This document shows, one piece after another, positions 42,054-52,124 of a stretch of DNA of 64,000 nt. The notes under the pieces are model-generated. The model worked only from the letters and a program-made list of their open reading frames with translations, had not been told where the DNA came from and ran no database searches. Location: positions 62,001 through 126,000 of the forward strand of contig WNNJ02003694.1 in assembly GCA_012934845.2 (NCBI GenBank), given 5' to 3'. The position numbers were made by a program, and so were the translations under genes. Source of the stretch: Pomphorhynchus laevis (taxonomy: Eukaryota; Acanthocephala; Palaeacanthocephala; Echinorhynchida; Pomphorhynchidae). Position 1 is the stretch's first letter, and each line of letters begins with the position of its first letter.

Positions 42054-43170
42054 ATGACACTGTTTATCATCAATCACCGTTGTGGTCTCCTTTGGCGAAA
42101 TCCAACTAATAAAGCTAACAGTAAGGGAAATAACACATGTGATTTAATAGGCTCTACTTCTGCGATCTTGTATACTAACGCACGCAGTCTTCTTAATAAA
42201 ATTCACGAATTGAAGCAACGTATTCAATATTCCCAGCCCTTAATAATCGCAATAACAGAAAGCTGGCTTCACTCCGATATATCTGATCAAAAGATTCAAA
42301 TAGATAATTATTCTTCTTATCGTGTCGATAGGACTGGAGAGAGAAGGTCGGGTAATTTTATATTTACATAATAGTGTAGCGTTTATGACCTTAAGTGCCA
42401 AGTCTGAAGGTGGTAGAGAAACACTATGGGTTGATATATTACTGTCCGGTCATGTGTTAGTTACTATTGGTTTTATATATCGTAGTACAAGAATGGATTT
42501 TGTTTCATAGTTGATACATTATTAAAGTTCCCGTAGTAATGTGGTAGTAGTTGGTGATCTAAATATGCCTTCTATAGACTGGAATAACTACATATGCTTA
42601 GATAACAATAATTATTCATCAGCATTCCTTGATACTATCAATTTTCTTAATCTAACGCAACATGTCTCAATGTTTACTCGTTCCTCTGGAGACCATCAAT
42701 CTTTGCTTGATATTTGTCTTACTTCTGATAAATATTTGGTCACTGATGTAACGTATTTGGATCCCTTAGGCAGCTCTGATCATTCTGTTATTCGCTTTAA
42801 TACAAACTTATCTAATATATTGTCACAACCTGAGTCTTCATGTATGCCAGTACAATGTTTCAAAACCGATTTCAGTTTAGTACGTCAATCCCTTCTCGGT
42901 ACAAATTGGTATGATCCATTGATTTTTGGAGTTGAATCATCTTGGCAACAATTTGAAACCCTAATGATATCGCTCATTCTACTTTTCTCACCTCGTAAGA
43001 TAGCAACTGCCAGTGCACGCACAAATCCATGGTTTGATAAGGAGCTTCAGGAGGCATTGAGATCCAAGAAGCAAAAATTCGTAAGGTATAGGAATGGAGA
43101 AACTGATTATAGGTCATTTAAAAAGTGTCGGAATCATTTCACATATCTCAAGAGACTTAAAAAGCGGTAA
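42054..43170 (+). pseudogene. CR1-like ORF2, APE endonuclease region
   Basis: Three overlapping frames carry 'YTNARSLLNKIHELKQRI', 'IAITESWLHSDI' (42054-42371), 'LWVDILLSGHVLVTIGFIYRS' (42322-42510), and 'VVVGDLNMPSIDWNNY' with 'LGSSDHSVIRF' and a linker (42541-43170). They are in the order N-E-Y-GDLN-SDH of apurinic-like endonucleases, which nick the target. Frames are interrupted. Confidence 0.75.
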
Positions 43171-43486
43171 TTTGAACAAGTACTGGTAGGAAAATCAGCC
43201 AACAATCCTAACATATTTTTTAAATATGCAAATTTTTAAAGTAATGTTCGATCTTCTAGCTCTATCATTGGAAGCAATGGACGCACTCTAGTAGATCATT
43301 TCGATATTGCTACTGCATTTGGTCGTAAATTTCTCGTATCAGCTACTTCTCTTCGTATAGAAATTACTCGTATTAATCCGTCAATTTTTGATATTCTTCA
43401 CTTGTTCACAGTTCAAGATGTTATGAGAGTTTAGACGACTGAAACCGTCGGGCTCGATTTGCCCAGATTTACCTCCCTCAATATGT

Positions 43487-44880
43487 TTGAAGAATCTTCA
43501 TGATGTCATTGCTGCGCCTTTATATAGGATATTTATAGCATCATTATATTACGGTATAGTCCCGAATGCATGGAAACGCTCTATCATTAAGCCGCTTCAT
43601 AAGAAAGGTGATCGATCATGTGTAGATAACTACCGACCGGTTAGTTTAACCTCTGTATCATGTCGTGTATTAGAGAGATTACTTTATCGGATAATCAGTA
43701 ACTACCTAGAATCATACAGGTTACTTTCTACTAATCAACACGGATTCCGTAAAAACTGTTCCACAGTAACCAACCTTTTATTGGCACAGGAAAGTTGGGG
43801 TTCCATAGTGGATGAAGGGTATGCTGTAGATGTCATATTTTTTGACTTCTCTAAAGCATTTGATCATGTACCCCATGGTAAGTTGATTATGAAGATGAGT
43901 GCATTAAACATCAATCCAGTTATCATTCGTTGGATATTCAGCTTTCTTTCTGGTCGCACATACCAGGTCGCCATTCACGGTACCCTTTCCGAGCATTATC
44001 CAGTTTATGCCGGTGTCCCGCAAGGGTCTGTATTGGGTCCTCTGCTGTTTTGTATTTTCATCAACGATCTCCCCAGTGTAATAAGTTCGCATTCATTATT
44101 ATTTGCAGACGATTTAAAAATTTGGAGAGCCATTAAGTCGGATTATGATCGTAACATTCTTCAATTAGATATTGATACGGTTCTTAAGTGGGCACGTTCT
44201 AATGGTTTGTCTGTTAATGCCTCGAAGTGCACTTGCATGCACATTCGATCACGTAATATTGTTCCAGTGCCGATATATCATCTCGGGGATCGAGTGATTA
44301 AATTGGTTTCGAGCTATAAAGATCTTGGCGTATGGATAACGGATGATTTCTCCACTCGCCAAAATACTGAGTACATTTGTTCGAAGGCCATGCGTATGGT
44401 TGGTTTCCTTCGCCGATCATTCAGCTATATGAGTCCACGTTCTTTTAGAGTTCTTGCAAACGCTTTTGTACTAAGCCATTTGTTATATGCTTCTCAATGT
44501 TCATACTCTCGAACCAGAGATGATATTACTCGACTTGAGAAGGTGCTACGTAGGGCAACAAAATTAGTACATTCTTTGAGAGAACTTCCTTACGAGGACC
44601 GTCTTCGGTCTTTAAATATGCAGTCATTATGTGATATTCGTGACTCGCGGGATCTGTGTCTTGTGTGGGAGGTATTTCACAATGAACACCATGTGTTGCG
44701 TGGGCTCTTCAACATTCGATCAACTCGAGCATCGTGAGGACACTCGTTTTATCGTAGTCGCCGACGAATAGTACATTCTAGGGCGATTCAATTTGGACAA
44801 CGAATAATAAATTCATGGAATCGTTTAAGCGATGATATTGTAAATGCGGCAACTCGTGAGCTCTTTAAAGGACAGATTAT
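43487..44880 (+). CDS. CR1-like ORF2, reverse transcriptase
   Basis: A 416-residue open frame (to 44737) plus continuation to 44880. Motifs: 'NYRPVSLTSVSCRVLERLLYRII', 'NQHGFRKNCSTVTNLL', 'DVIFFDFSKAFDHVPH' (motif A), 'GVPQGSVLGPLLFCIFINDLP' (motif B), 'LLFADDLKIWRAI' (motif C), 'NASKCTCMHIRS' and 'YKDLGVWITDDFS'. The terminal block 'RDLCLVWEVFHNEHHVLRGLF' is followed by 'SWNRLSDDIVNAAT' beyond the stop. All RT catalytic residues are present in this piece. Confidence 0.85.
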
Positions 44881-45009
44881 TTTAAATTGTTGACTATTTG
44901 TTTTTGTTTTTCTCTTTTTCTTTTATTTTGACTATCGATTTGTCAGCAACTCTGAGCTATGCTCGTAACGTTGTCTCATAATAATAAAGTTAAAGTTTAT
45001 AATTGAAAT

Positions 45010-45240
45010 AATTGACTAATGAATATAATATGATGTATCAGAATAAGGATTTGAGTTAATCAGAAGAAACTGTTGTTTGATCTCCTCAAAATCAAAATAA
45101 GGATTAAAGGTCATCAGGACGAAATGATAGTTATCAGGTTTTGGCCCTTATTCCTCAAATCAGCATAGCAACATGGTCAAATACAGGCTAATGAAGCATT
45201 ATATATTAATACTAATTATAATTATTTTTTTATATTAAAT
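45010..45240. repeat. Naiad tail scraps
   Basis: Pieces of degenerate tail, including a decayed structured element at about 45111-45200 (minus sense; GGCCC and CATAGCA still visible). They lie directly behind the CR1-like 3' end. Confidence 0.5.
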
Positions 45241-45259
45241 ATTTTTTTATTATATTAAA

Positions 45260-45734
45260 TATTTTTGCATGAGCATTCATGCATACTATATAATATAAAA
45301 TATAATACATTAAATAATGAAATTTTAAGAATTGCAACAATATGTAACGATATTGGCTTTCTTCAAAATCATTTAAATAATTTAATAGATACATATTTTA
45401 AACTAGGTTACTATAAAAATAACATCAAACAGAAAATAGTAAAATATATAAATCAACACAATAATATAAAGAATAAATTTAAACTCTTAAGTGGCAAATT
45501 TTTATGGATGGATAATAAATAATATACTTTGCATTAGAATAAGATACTAGATAGTTTTATCAGAGGAAATACATCATTAGCACGTATTTGGCCCTGTTGC
45601 TATGTTGGGTAGAGGAGTAAGGGGCCGTAACCTGATAGCATAGCAGTTCCTCCTGATGACCTCTAATTCTTATTCTGATACAACGTCTGTTATTTATTAC
45701 TCAATTCATAAAAATGACGTTTATTTTTAATTTC

Positions 45735-45767
<33 letters not shown>

Positions 45768-45905
45768 AGTTTTTAACTTGATTAAAATTATAGCAAATCT
45801 AAAAACAATTATTAATTTTATTATTTAATTATTACTTTTTGATTTAGCATTATTATATTTTGTTTATTTTATAATTATATTAAATACGTAGACTCAGTTA
45901 GCTGA
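45260..45905 (+). mobile_element. Naiad-like 3' fragment with tail
   Basis: RT thumb (45265-45522, 'HEHSCILYNIKYNTLNNEILRIATICNDIGFLQNHLNN') followed by the tail and a well-kept structured element at 45555-45659. The left junction is preceded by a 20-bp duplicated TATTAAATATTTTT. It is 5'-truncated. Confidence 0.8.
45555..45659 (+). ncRNA. Naiad tail structured RNA, pseudoknot copy 3
   Basis: GGCCCT (45590-45595) pairs with AGGGGCC through one wobble, and TTGCTATG pairs with CATAGCAG through one wobble. The outer stem TTATCAGAGGAA/TTCCTCCTGATGA is kept. Loop text between the helices is nearly identical to the copy at 35068. Confidence 0.55.
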
Positions 45906-46185
45906 TTTAATTATTATTACAAAATAAAATTCAAATAATTAAATGACATTTAATAGTTATAAAATATAAATAATTGCTATAAGATTTTATTACTTATACC
46001 AAGTTAAAATAAAAAATTTTATTTAATATAAAAGTTTATTTTTATGAATTGATTAAAAAATAGCAGACGATGAATCCGAATAAGGATTAGAGGTAATCAG
46101 TCAAACTGCTATGTTACCAGGTTACCGTCCCTGTTCATTAATGTAACATATTATCGGTGACAAGCACATGCTTATGATGTTTTCA
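45905..46185 (-). mobile_element. Naiad tail fragment, inverted
   Basis: The minus-strand tail includes ATAAATAACAGACGATG-like text and a decayed structured element at about 46090-46175 (CTGCTATG strand kept). It forms an inverted pair with the tail of the copy at 45260. Confidence 0.55.
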
Positions 46186-46189
46186 AGAG

Positions 46190-46530
46190 AGAGTGAGATC
46201 ATTTCGCGTGAATTATGTACGCAATTATTTTTAGCCAGACGCGGAAGAACGACGATAACAGTAGCAAGTACCGTTTCGTCATCACAATGACTCATCAGTG
46301 CCAGATCCCTTCTACTGCTGGATACAGAGGAGGACTGGCAGACGGAACACGAGTCACATGTATGAAGTACCAGAAAGATGTATGGTAACTTCACATTGAG
46401 TGCTAAATCAGCACATTACTTCACCAAATAGGATCATTAGCAAAAGCACTGGCAAATGCCAGCGCAGGTCTCTTTTATCGGCTAATATCTTTTTAAATTT
46501 TCAGAAGAGAGTGAGACCAAAGGTCTCACG
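46190..46530. mobile_element. decayed relative of the MITE at 29745
   Basis: It shares with the MITE (in reverse complement) GTACCGTTTCGTCATCA..GACTCATCAGTGCCAGAT, the CTGGATACAGAGGAGGAC.GGCAGACGG block and the hairpin GCACTGGC-AAAT-GCCAGCGC (46446-46465). The hairpin arms show compensating changes. Terminal repeats are no longer complete. Confidence 0.65.
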
Positions 46531-46559
46531 ATCAGTACCAGGGGTCTTATCTGACAAAA

Positions 46560-46730
46560 TATTTATCAAAATATTTAACGATTCTATTAATTCAAAAAAT
46601 TTATTAAAACAATTTTATTTTTTACGATGTATTCGAATAAAGAATAGAGATAATGTGAAATTAACAAAATATTATTAAAACTAAATGTAAACTCTTAAGT
46701 GGAAAATGTTTATGGATGAATAATAACATA
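46560..46730. repeat. Naiad RT scraps
   Basis: 46560-46600 (minus) reads 'ESLNILIN'; 46684-46725 (plus) matches the stop-proximal AAACTCTTAAGTGG..TTTATGGATGAATAATAA of other copies. Both are decayed. Confidence 0.5.
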
Positions 46731-47049
46731 TTTAATATTTTTGGACTTAAAATGTTAGAATATTGCTGTTTGAAATTGGATTTTCACTATCTTTATTCAA
46801 TAAATAACTAAAATCAATGGGTGATCACTTGATTTAAAATAACTAAGTCAATGAATCATTATTGGCTTTATATCCACCTTGCATTTAAATCGTTAGATCA
46901 ATAATTAAACCAGATTAGAAATAGATTCATAAATATGGCGCATTTATACTTGAAAAATATTTGCTAGCAATCTGAGTTGTAAAATTTTATTTAATTTGTC
47001 TATAATAACGTGGTATGATTTTTTAAATGAACTTCTCCATAAGTTATGC
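46731..47049. other. 3' flank of the ATP synthase b gene
   Basis: On the minus strand an AATAAA lies near 46990-46985, about 60 bases after the stop codon, a likely polyadenylation signal. Nothing else is seen. Confidence 0.5.
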
Positions 47050-47898
47050 TTACTTCTGCAAGCTTGCTAATTGTTGAAGGTGCTGAATGCACCCGTTAAA
47101 GTATGCGTCTCTTTCTTTTGCATCAAATGCTCTCTTTACCTCATTAACAATCCATCCCACAAGTTGTTCTCGGTGTATTCGGATTTTTAAGTCCTCAACA
47201 GCTTCGATATATTTCAACCGTCGATTAATTTGATCGGCCCAATTATCCAGTCTTTTCCTGTATTCGAATTCTTGCTGAAGAGATACACATTCTCTTTTAG
47301 CTTCACCAATTATCCTGGTGACTTCGGGCATATTTTCAAGCTGCTTAAATTTTGAAATATCAGCTTCTACTTGTTTTCGTTTTTTATCAACAAGTGCCCA
47401 GACAATATTTTCTTTATCATCTTCAAATTTTTGTAAAAAAGCCTTAATTTTAGGTCCTGCATATTTAGTGAGTAATATTGTTGTTAGCACTACACAGAGT
47501 TGAATATTTGCATCCATCCAAAAAACGTAAAACTCTTTGGATAATATTAAAGTTAATAAGCCATAGCCGAATAAGTACGGTCCAGTGACCCCTGTTTTAG
47601 GATAGAAAATTTGAAACCATTCATTAGGAATGAAGCCAAAACGAACTTCACCTGCTTTCGAGTACAGAACCTCTGGTGGATAGTTAACAAAATCACGAAA
47701 TGGACTATCGTGCTCATATTTGGGTCTGATCGACGAACTTGGGATAGAATTTGCAGTGAGATTTGAATTGACCTGCGAGGTAATATTACTGCAAAGTCGA
47801 ATTGATTTTCGAAACATCAACAAGTTAAGCGATTTAAAGTGTTGCATATCTAGAATAAAGACAAATTTATATATTTGAAAACGAATTGGTTTGAACAA
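47050..47898 (-). CDS. ATP5PB: mitochondrial ATP synthase subunit b (peripheral stalk)
   Basis: Subunit b of the F1Fo-ATP synthase stator, which anchors F1 to Fo in the inner mitochondrial membrane. The diagnostic block '[38 protein letters not shown]' aligns with vertebrate b subunits ([27 protein letters not shown]). Two hydrophobic stretches follow ('[12 protein letters not shown]', '[17 protein letters not shown]'), then a long charged helix that forms the stalk. The longest frame gives 282 residues, but the family usually has about 250. The second Met (codon 18, 47847) gives '[21 protein letters not shown]', a convincing import presequence. The bases before it (TTTATTCTAG in minus sense) look like a splice acceptor, so the first 17 codons may be intron or 5' UTR. 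The rest has no introns. Confidence 0.9.
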   Translation of the reverse strand: [282 protein letters not shown]

Positions 47899-48779
47899 AC
47901 TTTATTTATAAGCCGCAATTGTGGATTTTTTAGATAAATTAAAAGTAAATTATTTTACCATTAATTATACCTAATGAATAATAACAAAATATAATATGAA
48001 AACAGCATAATAAAAATATTTATTTTAATATTTCTTGAGAATATATATTTATGTGGCGACGTCAAACTCATGGCTGCAATGTAGCATACCGGTACGAAAA
48101 GACACATGGTTTGATGTTATCAATTGCATATGCAAACCTTTATTATCTTCATACACTGTTGGTCAAAAGAATTGACAATAGATAATTCAACTTAAATTAA
48201 ATCTTCAACTACAATAGATCAACTACTGTAGTCTGCTCTAACGAAAACAATATTATCGAAATTGACGAAACTTTATTTGCTAGACCTATAATAAAGGTCT
48301 TGTTTTACCAGATTTATGAGGTATTTGCAGCGGATATGTACTTCTGTATTCCGTGATTAACAGAAATGCATAAACGTAGGACGACTATATGCGTACATTG
48401 CATACATTGTGATTATTTAATTTGTAACGATTTGTGGAAGGGCGACAGCTGAATCAAAATAATTGAAGAACTCAAAACAAATTGTTTCCAATTTGTTTTA
48501 AAAGTTGTCAATTCAACTTTTATTTATTAAAATATAACCATATTTTTGTGCTTTTATAAATTTTTATTTCCACATTCTTCATTCAAAAAATAAATTTTGT
48601 CTAGAAATGCCAGTGATAATATTATGATAATTTTTTTATAATTTTTAAAATCTGGTATATCTTGTGATAACTAGTAAGGTGGAGGAAAATGATGTAAACA
48701 ACTAAAAATTTTGAGATATTTGGATTTTAAAATTATGAACTAACAAAGGAACGCTAAGAAAAAATAAAAAAATGAAAAC
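47899..48779. other. upstream flank of ATP5PB
   Basis: AT-rich, no recognised gene or element. The promoter of ATP5PB is presumably here and would fire leftward. Confidence 0.4.
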
Positions 48780-49400
48780 TTAACAAAGGAATGAAACGAA
48801 ACTGTACACAGAGAGGGTTTCCTGGATACATGCGGAGCTTCCCCGCTGAATCGCTGCGCTTATGAGTTGAAGTAAAAAGGTATTTATCCGACGAGTATTG
48901 CAGATAATGTTTAATCGCTTTACAACTAAGGTCAGAAAAATTTTTGTCTTGCTTTGACCCAACATCTCGATGGCGACGACTTCAAACTTCGTGTACGTTG
49001 CATACAATTAATCTCACAACCAAGTAGTCGTCCTATCTTCCAAGGATCAGGGTCAAACCGTCCGGTCGCCTTCCGTAGATGTATGGCAACCCGACAGGTT
49101 CGATGCTACATGGTAAACCAACTGATGTAAGAAATGGTTTGATGATTCAGTTGACCTGGCTTGACAAGTGCCGGCCTATTGATTTGTGACTATATAATCC
49201 GTGTATGCCAAATTTGTCAACCAGTACACCACAGTGACAGCGATGCAGTGCACAGACTGCTAGACCTAGTCGAAGACTCGTAGAGATGCTGATGACGTCT
49301 TTGTCCAGTCTGGTTTCTGTGCGAATAATTGGGTTCGCTCGCATAAAACCGCCTGGTGCACTAACTTGCACAGCTAACAAATGCTCATTTTAATATGATT
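48780..49400 (-). pseudogene. second REL-type LINE family, C-terminal endonuclease fragment
   Basis: Minus-strand pieces read 'LRLGLAVCALHRCHCGVLVDKFGIHGLYSHKSIGRH' (CxC..H.LSC..S.GRH knuckle), 'EPVGLPYIYGRRPDGLTLI' (RPDG), and near the end 'AAIQRGSSACIQETL', the closing 'AIQRGNA..I..TL' of this group. In animals this C-terminus belongs to LINE-type proteins widespread in cnidarians and arthropods, with a WDAT..DT catalytic region; that part is blurred here. It is distinct from the GPSG-type REL-LINEs elsewhere in the window. Frames are broken. Confidence 0.6.
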
Positions 49401-49494
49401 TCTTATATCTAAAAATCTTGGACAATAGTTTAGAATACCTTAGGAAATGATATATTAGACTATTTTTTGCCAAAAAGTATTTCAAACCGTTTTA

Positions 49495-50060
49495 AAGCCT
49501 ATCTAATAAAAATTAAATCATAAAGTAAATATAAATATATAAATAAAATTGAATTAATAGAATCCTTAAATATTTTGATAAATCAAAATTATCTAAAAGT
49601 AAGGACATCTATATTTAGATAAATAAAAGGTGCTTTAATGTGAAAGTAATAATAATTTTATTTTTATTTTTATAGAATAAATTATTATTATCAAAAAGTA
49701 ATATTTACAAGTTAGGTTACCCTCAAATGGGTCAGATAGGTCATATCAATGTGGATCTGTTTTGTTGTGTGTTACGACGTGCTGATCTCACGCACATGGA
49801 TGCTGATTTGGCTAGGCTGATGCCGATTTTGCGTCGTAAATTGCGGATGCACTCTTCATAGCGCATATGAAATTTGAAGGCCTTCTTTTTTGCCATATAT
49901 TTGAGTACTGGTCGCTTTGGCCATCTATTCTTCCATTAGCTGCAAAAATTAACGGATTGAAACTCGCTCAGAAAGTAATAATAATTTTTTTAAATCATAT
50001 ATTTTTTACAATAAATCAAATATCTCAAATGACAGAGTTTAAAATCAAAGGCTTATAATA
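49495..50060 (+). mobile_element. Naiad-like RT fragment split by a REL-LINE insertion
   Basis: 49495-49660 reads 'DKIELIESLNILINQNYLKVRTSIF' and decayed motif B. The 18-base word GAAAGTAATAATAATTTT then stands on both sides of an insertion (49642-49659 and 49971-49988). After the second word, weakly matching tail text continues. Confidence 0.6.
49660..49970 (-). mobile_element. REL-LINE 3' fragment with 18-bp target duplication
   Basis: Read on the minus strand it starts 'FNPLIFAANGRMDGQ', passes '..LRRKIGISLAKSASMCVRSARRN' and a stop. It then runs into a 3' UTR with an ACCC/GGGT hairpin followed by AACCT (49727-49708), the same motif as at 3670-3700. It is bounded by the exact duplication GAAAGTAATAATAATTTT. 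It is a young, strongly 5'-truncated insertion. Confidence 0.8.
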
Positions 50061-50061
50061 A

Positions 50062-52060
50062 TTATTACAAGCAAACATTGGCTATCTCTTCTGTTGATCG
50101 AAAATGATCGTGAACAGGTTTTCCAAATGTAGAGCGTGGCGCTCTTAAACAGGCAGATGCAGCACGAGCTAAGGCATATGAAATTTTCTCATATTTTTTT
50201 TATTTGAGGATATAAGAGTTCGCGTTTTGAGCTTAATTTGGAGGCTATTTGCTTCATTATCCTATTAGATTCCTGACTTGATCCTCCTAAAGACGAAAAA
50301 ATTAACGGACTGAAATGCGCCTGTTCTAAACTTGAAATTCGCTCTCCATACTTCGTCTTTTTTCGTTTTTCATGGTATTCAAAGTCAGCCTTACACTCAG
50401 TTCGGGAGTTAGAGGGAGCATGCACATTAAATATCGCGACATCCAAAAATGTCCGCTCAAACCGGCTTCCGAATAGTCCACTACATACAACATCCAGACG
50501 CGCTTCTTTCGATACGCTTGTGCTATTGTTATTAAAACGATAATCAGATGGTACGGGTGCTAATACTGGTTCAACCTCCACGCCACTGCATATCCCGCTT
50601 AAGAGGTGATAAAATATATCCCTTACTTCATTATGCCTGATAGATGGTAACGCTCCAGTCTTGCACGAAAATGCATGATTGATAGTCATTTCTGAAGAAC
50701 ATATGCATTTTTTATTTTCTAATGCTCGCAAAGACCATCCATAGCGACCTGCTAATGCATCGCTAAACTCATTGTTTGTAAGCCGAAACCCCTCGTGACG
50801 TAGAGGTAGGGAAGATAGCCACGATGAAGCTCCCTTGTAACTAGCATGTGCCAATATCTTAAAGTAATCCGCTGGTAGAGATTTTAGTATTAATTCTTTC
50901 CTCGATTTGGCTACGTTTAATCTCATGTATGAAATGTTTCTAGCTATTTGAGTTTGAACATCCCTCAGGTTTTCTCCCGTATATCCGTCTCGATAGGTTT
51001 CGTACATTCTACGAGAAAAATCGTACTCCAAGTTAGCGATGTATTCCGGATCAATTAACCCAATGCCCCCTAACTTGAACAGTAAAGTTAATAATTCTTT
51101 ATGTGCTTGTTCAATTTTCGCTTGTGTGATTGACTCAATAAAACCGCTATACAATAGGTTTTTCAGACATCTAGTGACATCCGTGCACATTGGTACTGTT
51201 CTGTAAGTATATATCCATTTCCATTGCACAGAGTGTATTTAGCCGGAATAAGCAGTCTGTCGATCCATTTTACTAACTTCAACTAATCTTTCAAGTGTGG
51301 ATGGCCAGGATGTTACCCTGTTTTTTATAATATCCAAAACATCAACTTGTATTTCCCAGGCTTTAGATAAATCATCGCTAGGACCGACAGTGTTTGCATC
51401 GTCTGCGTATCATAGTTGAATCACTGATGGTAAACGTTTTTGAATATGTAGGATAAGTGCTAGAGTCGAAACGGCAAATGCAGCCATGGCCAGAGGGTCA
51501 CCTTGAGTGAAACCCTCTTTTGAAAATATCGGATTACTACCAGTAAACATTGTTGATGACTTTACGTATAAGTTCCCTAGTTTTGTTTCTAGAGACGGAC
51601 AAATGAATTTTGTTTTCTAATGTTAGACGTCGATTTACGAAATTAAAGGCGTTTGATGTATCCACCGCCAGTAAGCCAAAGTCACCCCGAGAGTGAAAGG
51701 AATCTGATAAGGAATGAACAGCGAATTCTATTCCGCTTCTCTGTGATGCGCACAATTGCACAGTTTCCATTACATCCTGAATATGGTTTCTAATTTTTCC
51801 TAAAACGACTTTGCTAATTATCCGTCGTTCCACTTGTCCCACGCCAATTGATCGTATGCCTGTAATCTTTTTTAAAGCTATAAGTCTACTCGTTACAAAC
51901 GCACGCAAACTGCTAGGATGGATATGCTCTGAAGCTAATCGTATTGCAAATTCCGCTAGTGATGTTGCCAACTTTTTAGATTGGATTAAATGCTACTTAC
52001 CCGTGCTGTTGTAGGAAAGAATGCCGGAGGATAATGTCTGAGCATAGCATTGACATCACG
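50062..52060 (-). mobile_element. REL-LINE copy, 5'-truncated and broken
   Basis: RT start and motif A at 51971-51537 ('GIRSIGVGQVERRIISK', 'LLAVDTSNAFNF'). Motif B/C lie between (TQGDPLAMAAF near 51500, YADDAN near 51405). The long frame 51229-50189 holds the thumb, the knuckle (CICSSEMTINHAFSC..RHNEVRD), the nuclease-like 'ARLDVVCSGLFG..TFLDVAIF' and 'HFSPLIFSSLGGSS'. The C-terminus 'ALARAASACLRAPRS' continues to about 50065 in another frame. The 5' part is cut near 52060, where a CR1-like copy begins. Confidence 0.85.
50189..51229 (-). CDS. REL-LINE ORF, thumb and endonuclease region
   Basis: 346 residues: 'KLGGIGLIDPEYIANLEYDFSRRMYE' (thumb), zinc knuckle CICS..H..SC..RH around residue 200, 'ARLDVVCSG..FERTFLDVAIFN' (nuclease-like D..D/E pattern) and the terminal 'FSPLIFSSLGG'. 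It is the largest intact piece of the copy at 50062-52060. It would nick and position DNA for target-primed reverse transcription; it cannot act alone since the RT part is broken. Confidence 0.75.
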   Translation of the reverse strand: MQWKWIYTYRTVPMCTDVTRCLKNLLYSGFIESITQAKIEQAHKELLTLLFKLGGIGLIDPEYIANLEYDFSRRMYETYRDGYTGENLRDVQTQIARNISYMRLNVAKSRKELILKSLPADYFKILAHASYKGASSWLSSLPLRHEGFRLTNNEFSDALAGRYGWSLRALENKKCICSSEMTINHAFSCKTGALPSIRHNEVRDIFYHLLSGICSGVEVEPVLAPVPSDYRFNNNSTSVSKEARLDVVCSGLFGSRFERTFLDVAIFNVHAPSNSRTECKADFEYHEKRKKTKYGERISSLEQAHFSPLIFSSLGGSSQESNRIMKQIASKLSSKRELLYPQIKKI

Positions 52061-52124
52061 AAACACTCACCGATTGATAAAGTAATCCATGACAGCATAA
52101 AAATATTTAATTATATTATGATAT

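Larger units (their letters stand above)
40732..44995 (+). mobile_element. CR1-like LINE, two ORF regions, full-length layout but broken
   Basis: ORF1 region 40732-41961, ORF2 region 42054-44880, then a 3' UTR ending in a GAGC-TAT-GCTC hairpin (about 44954-44964) and TAATAATAA (about 44980-44990). It is the same family as 59678-64000, judged by ORF1 and ORF2 text. Interrupted frames make it inactive. Confidence 0.85.
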
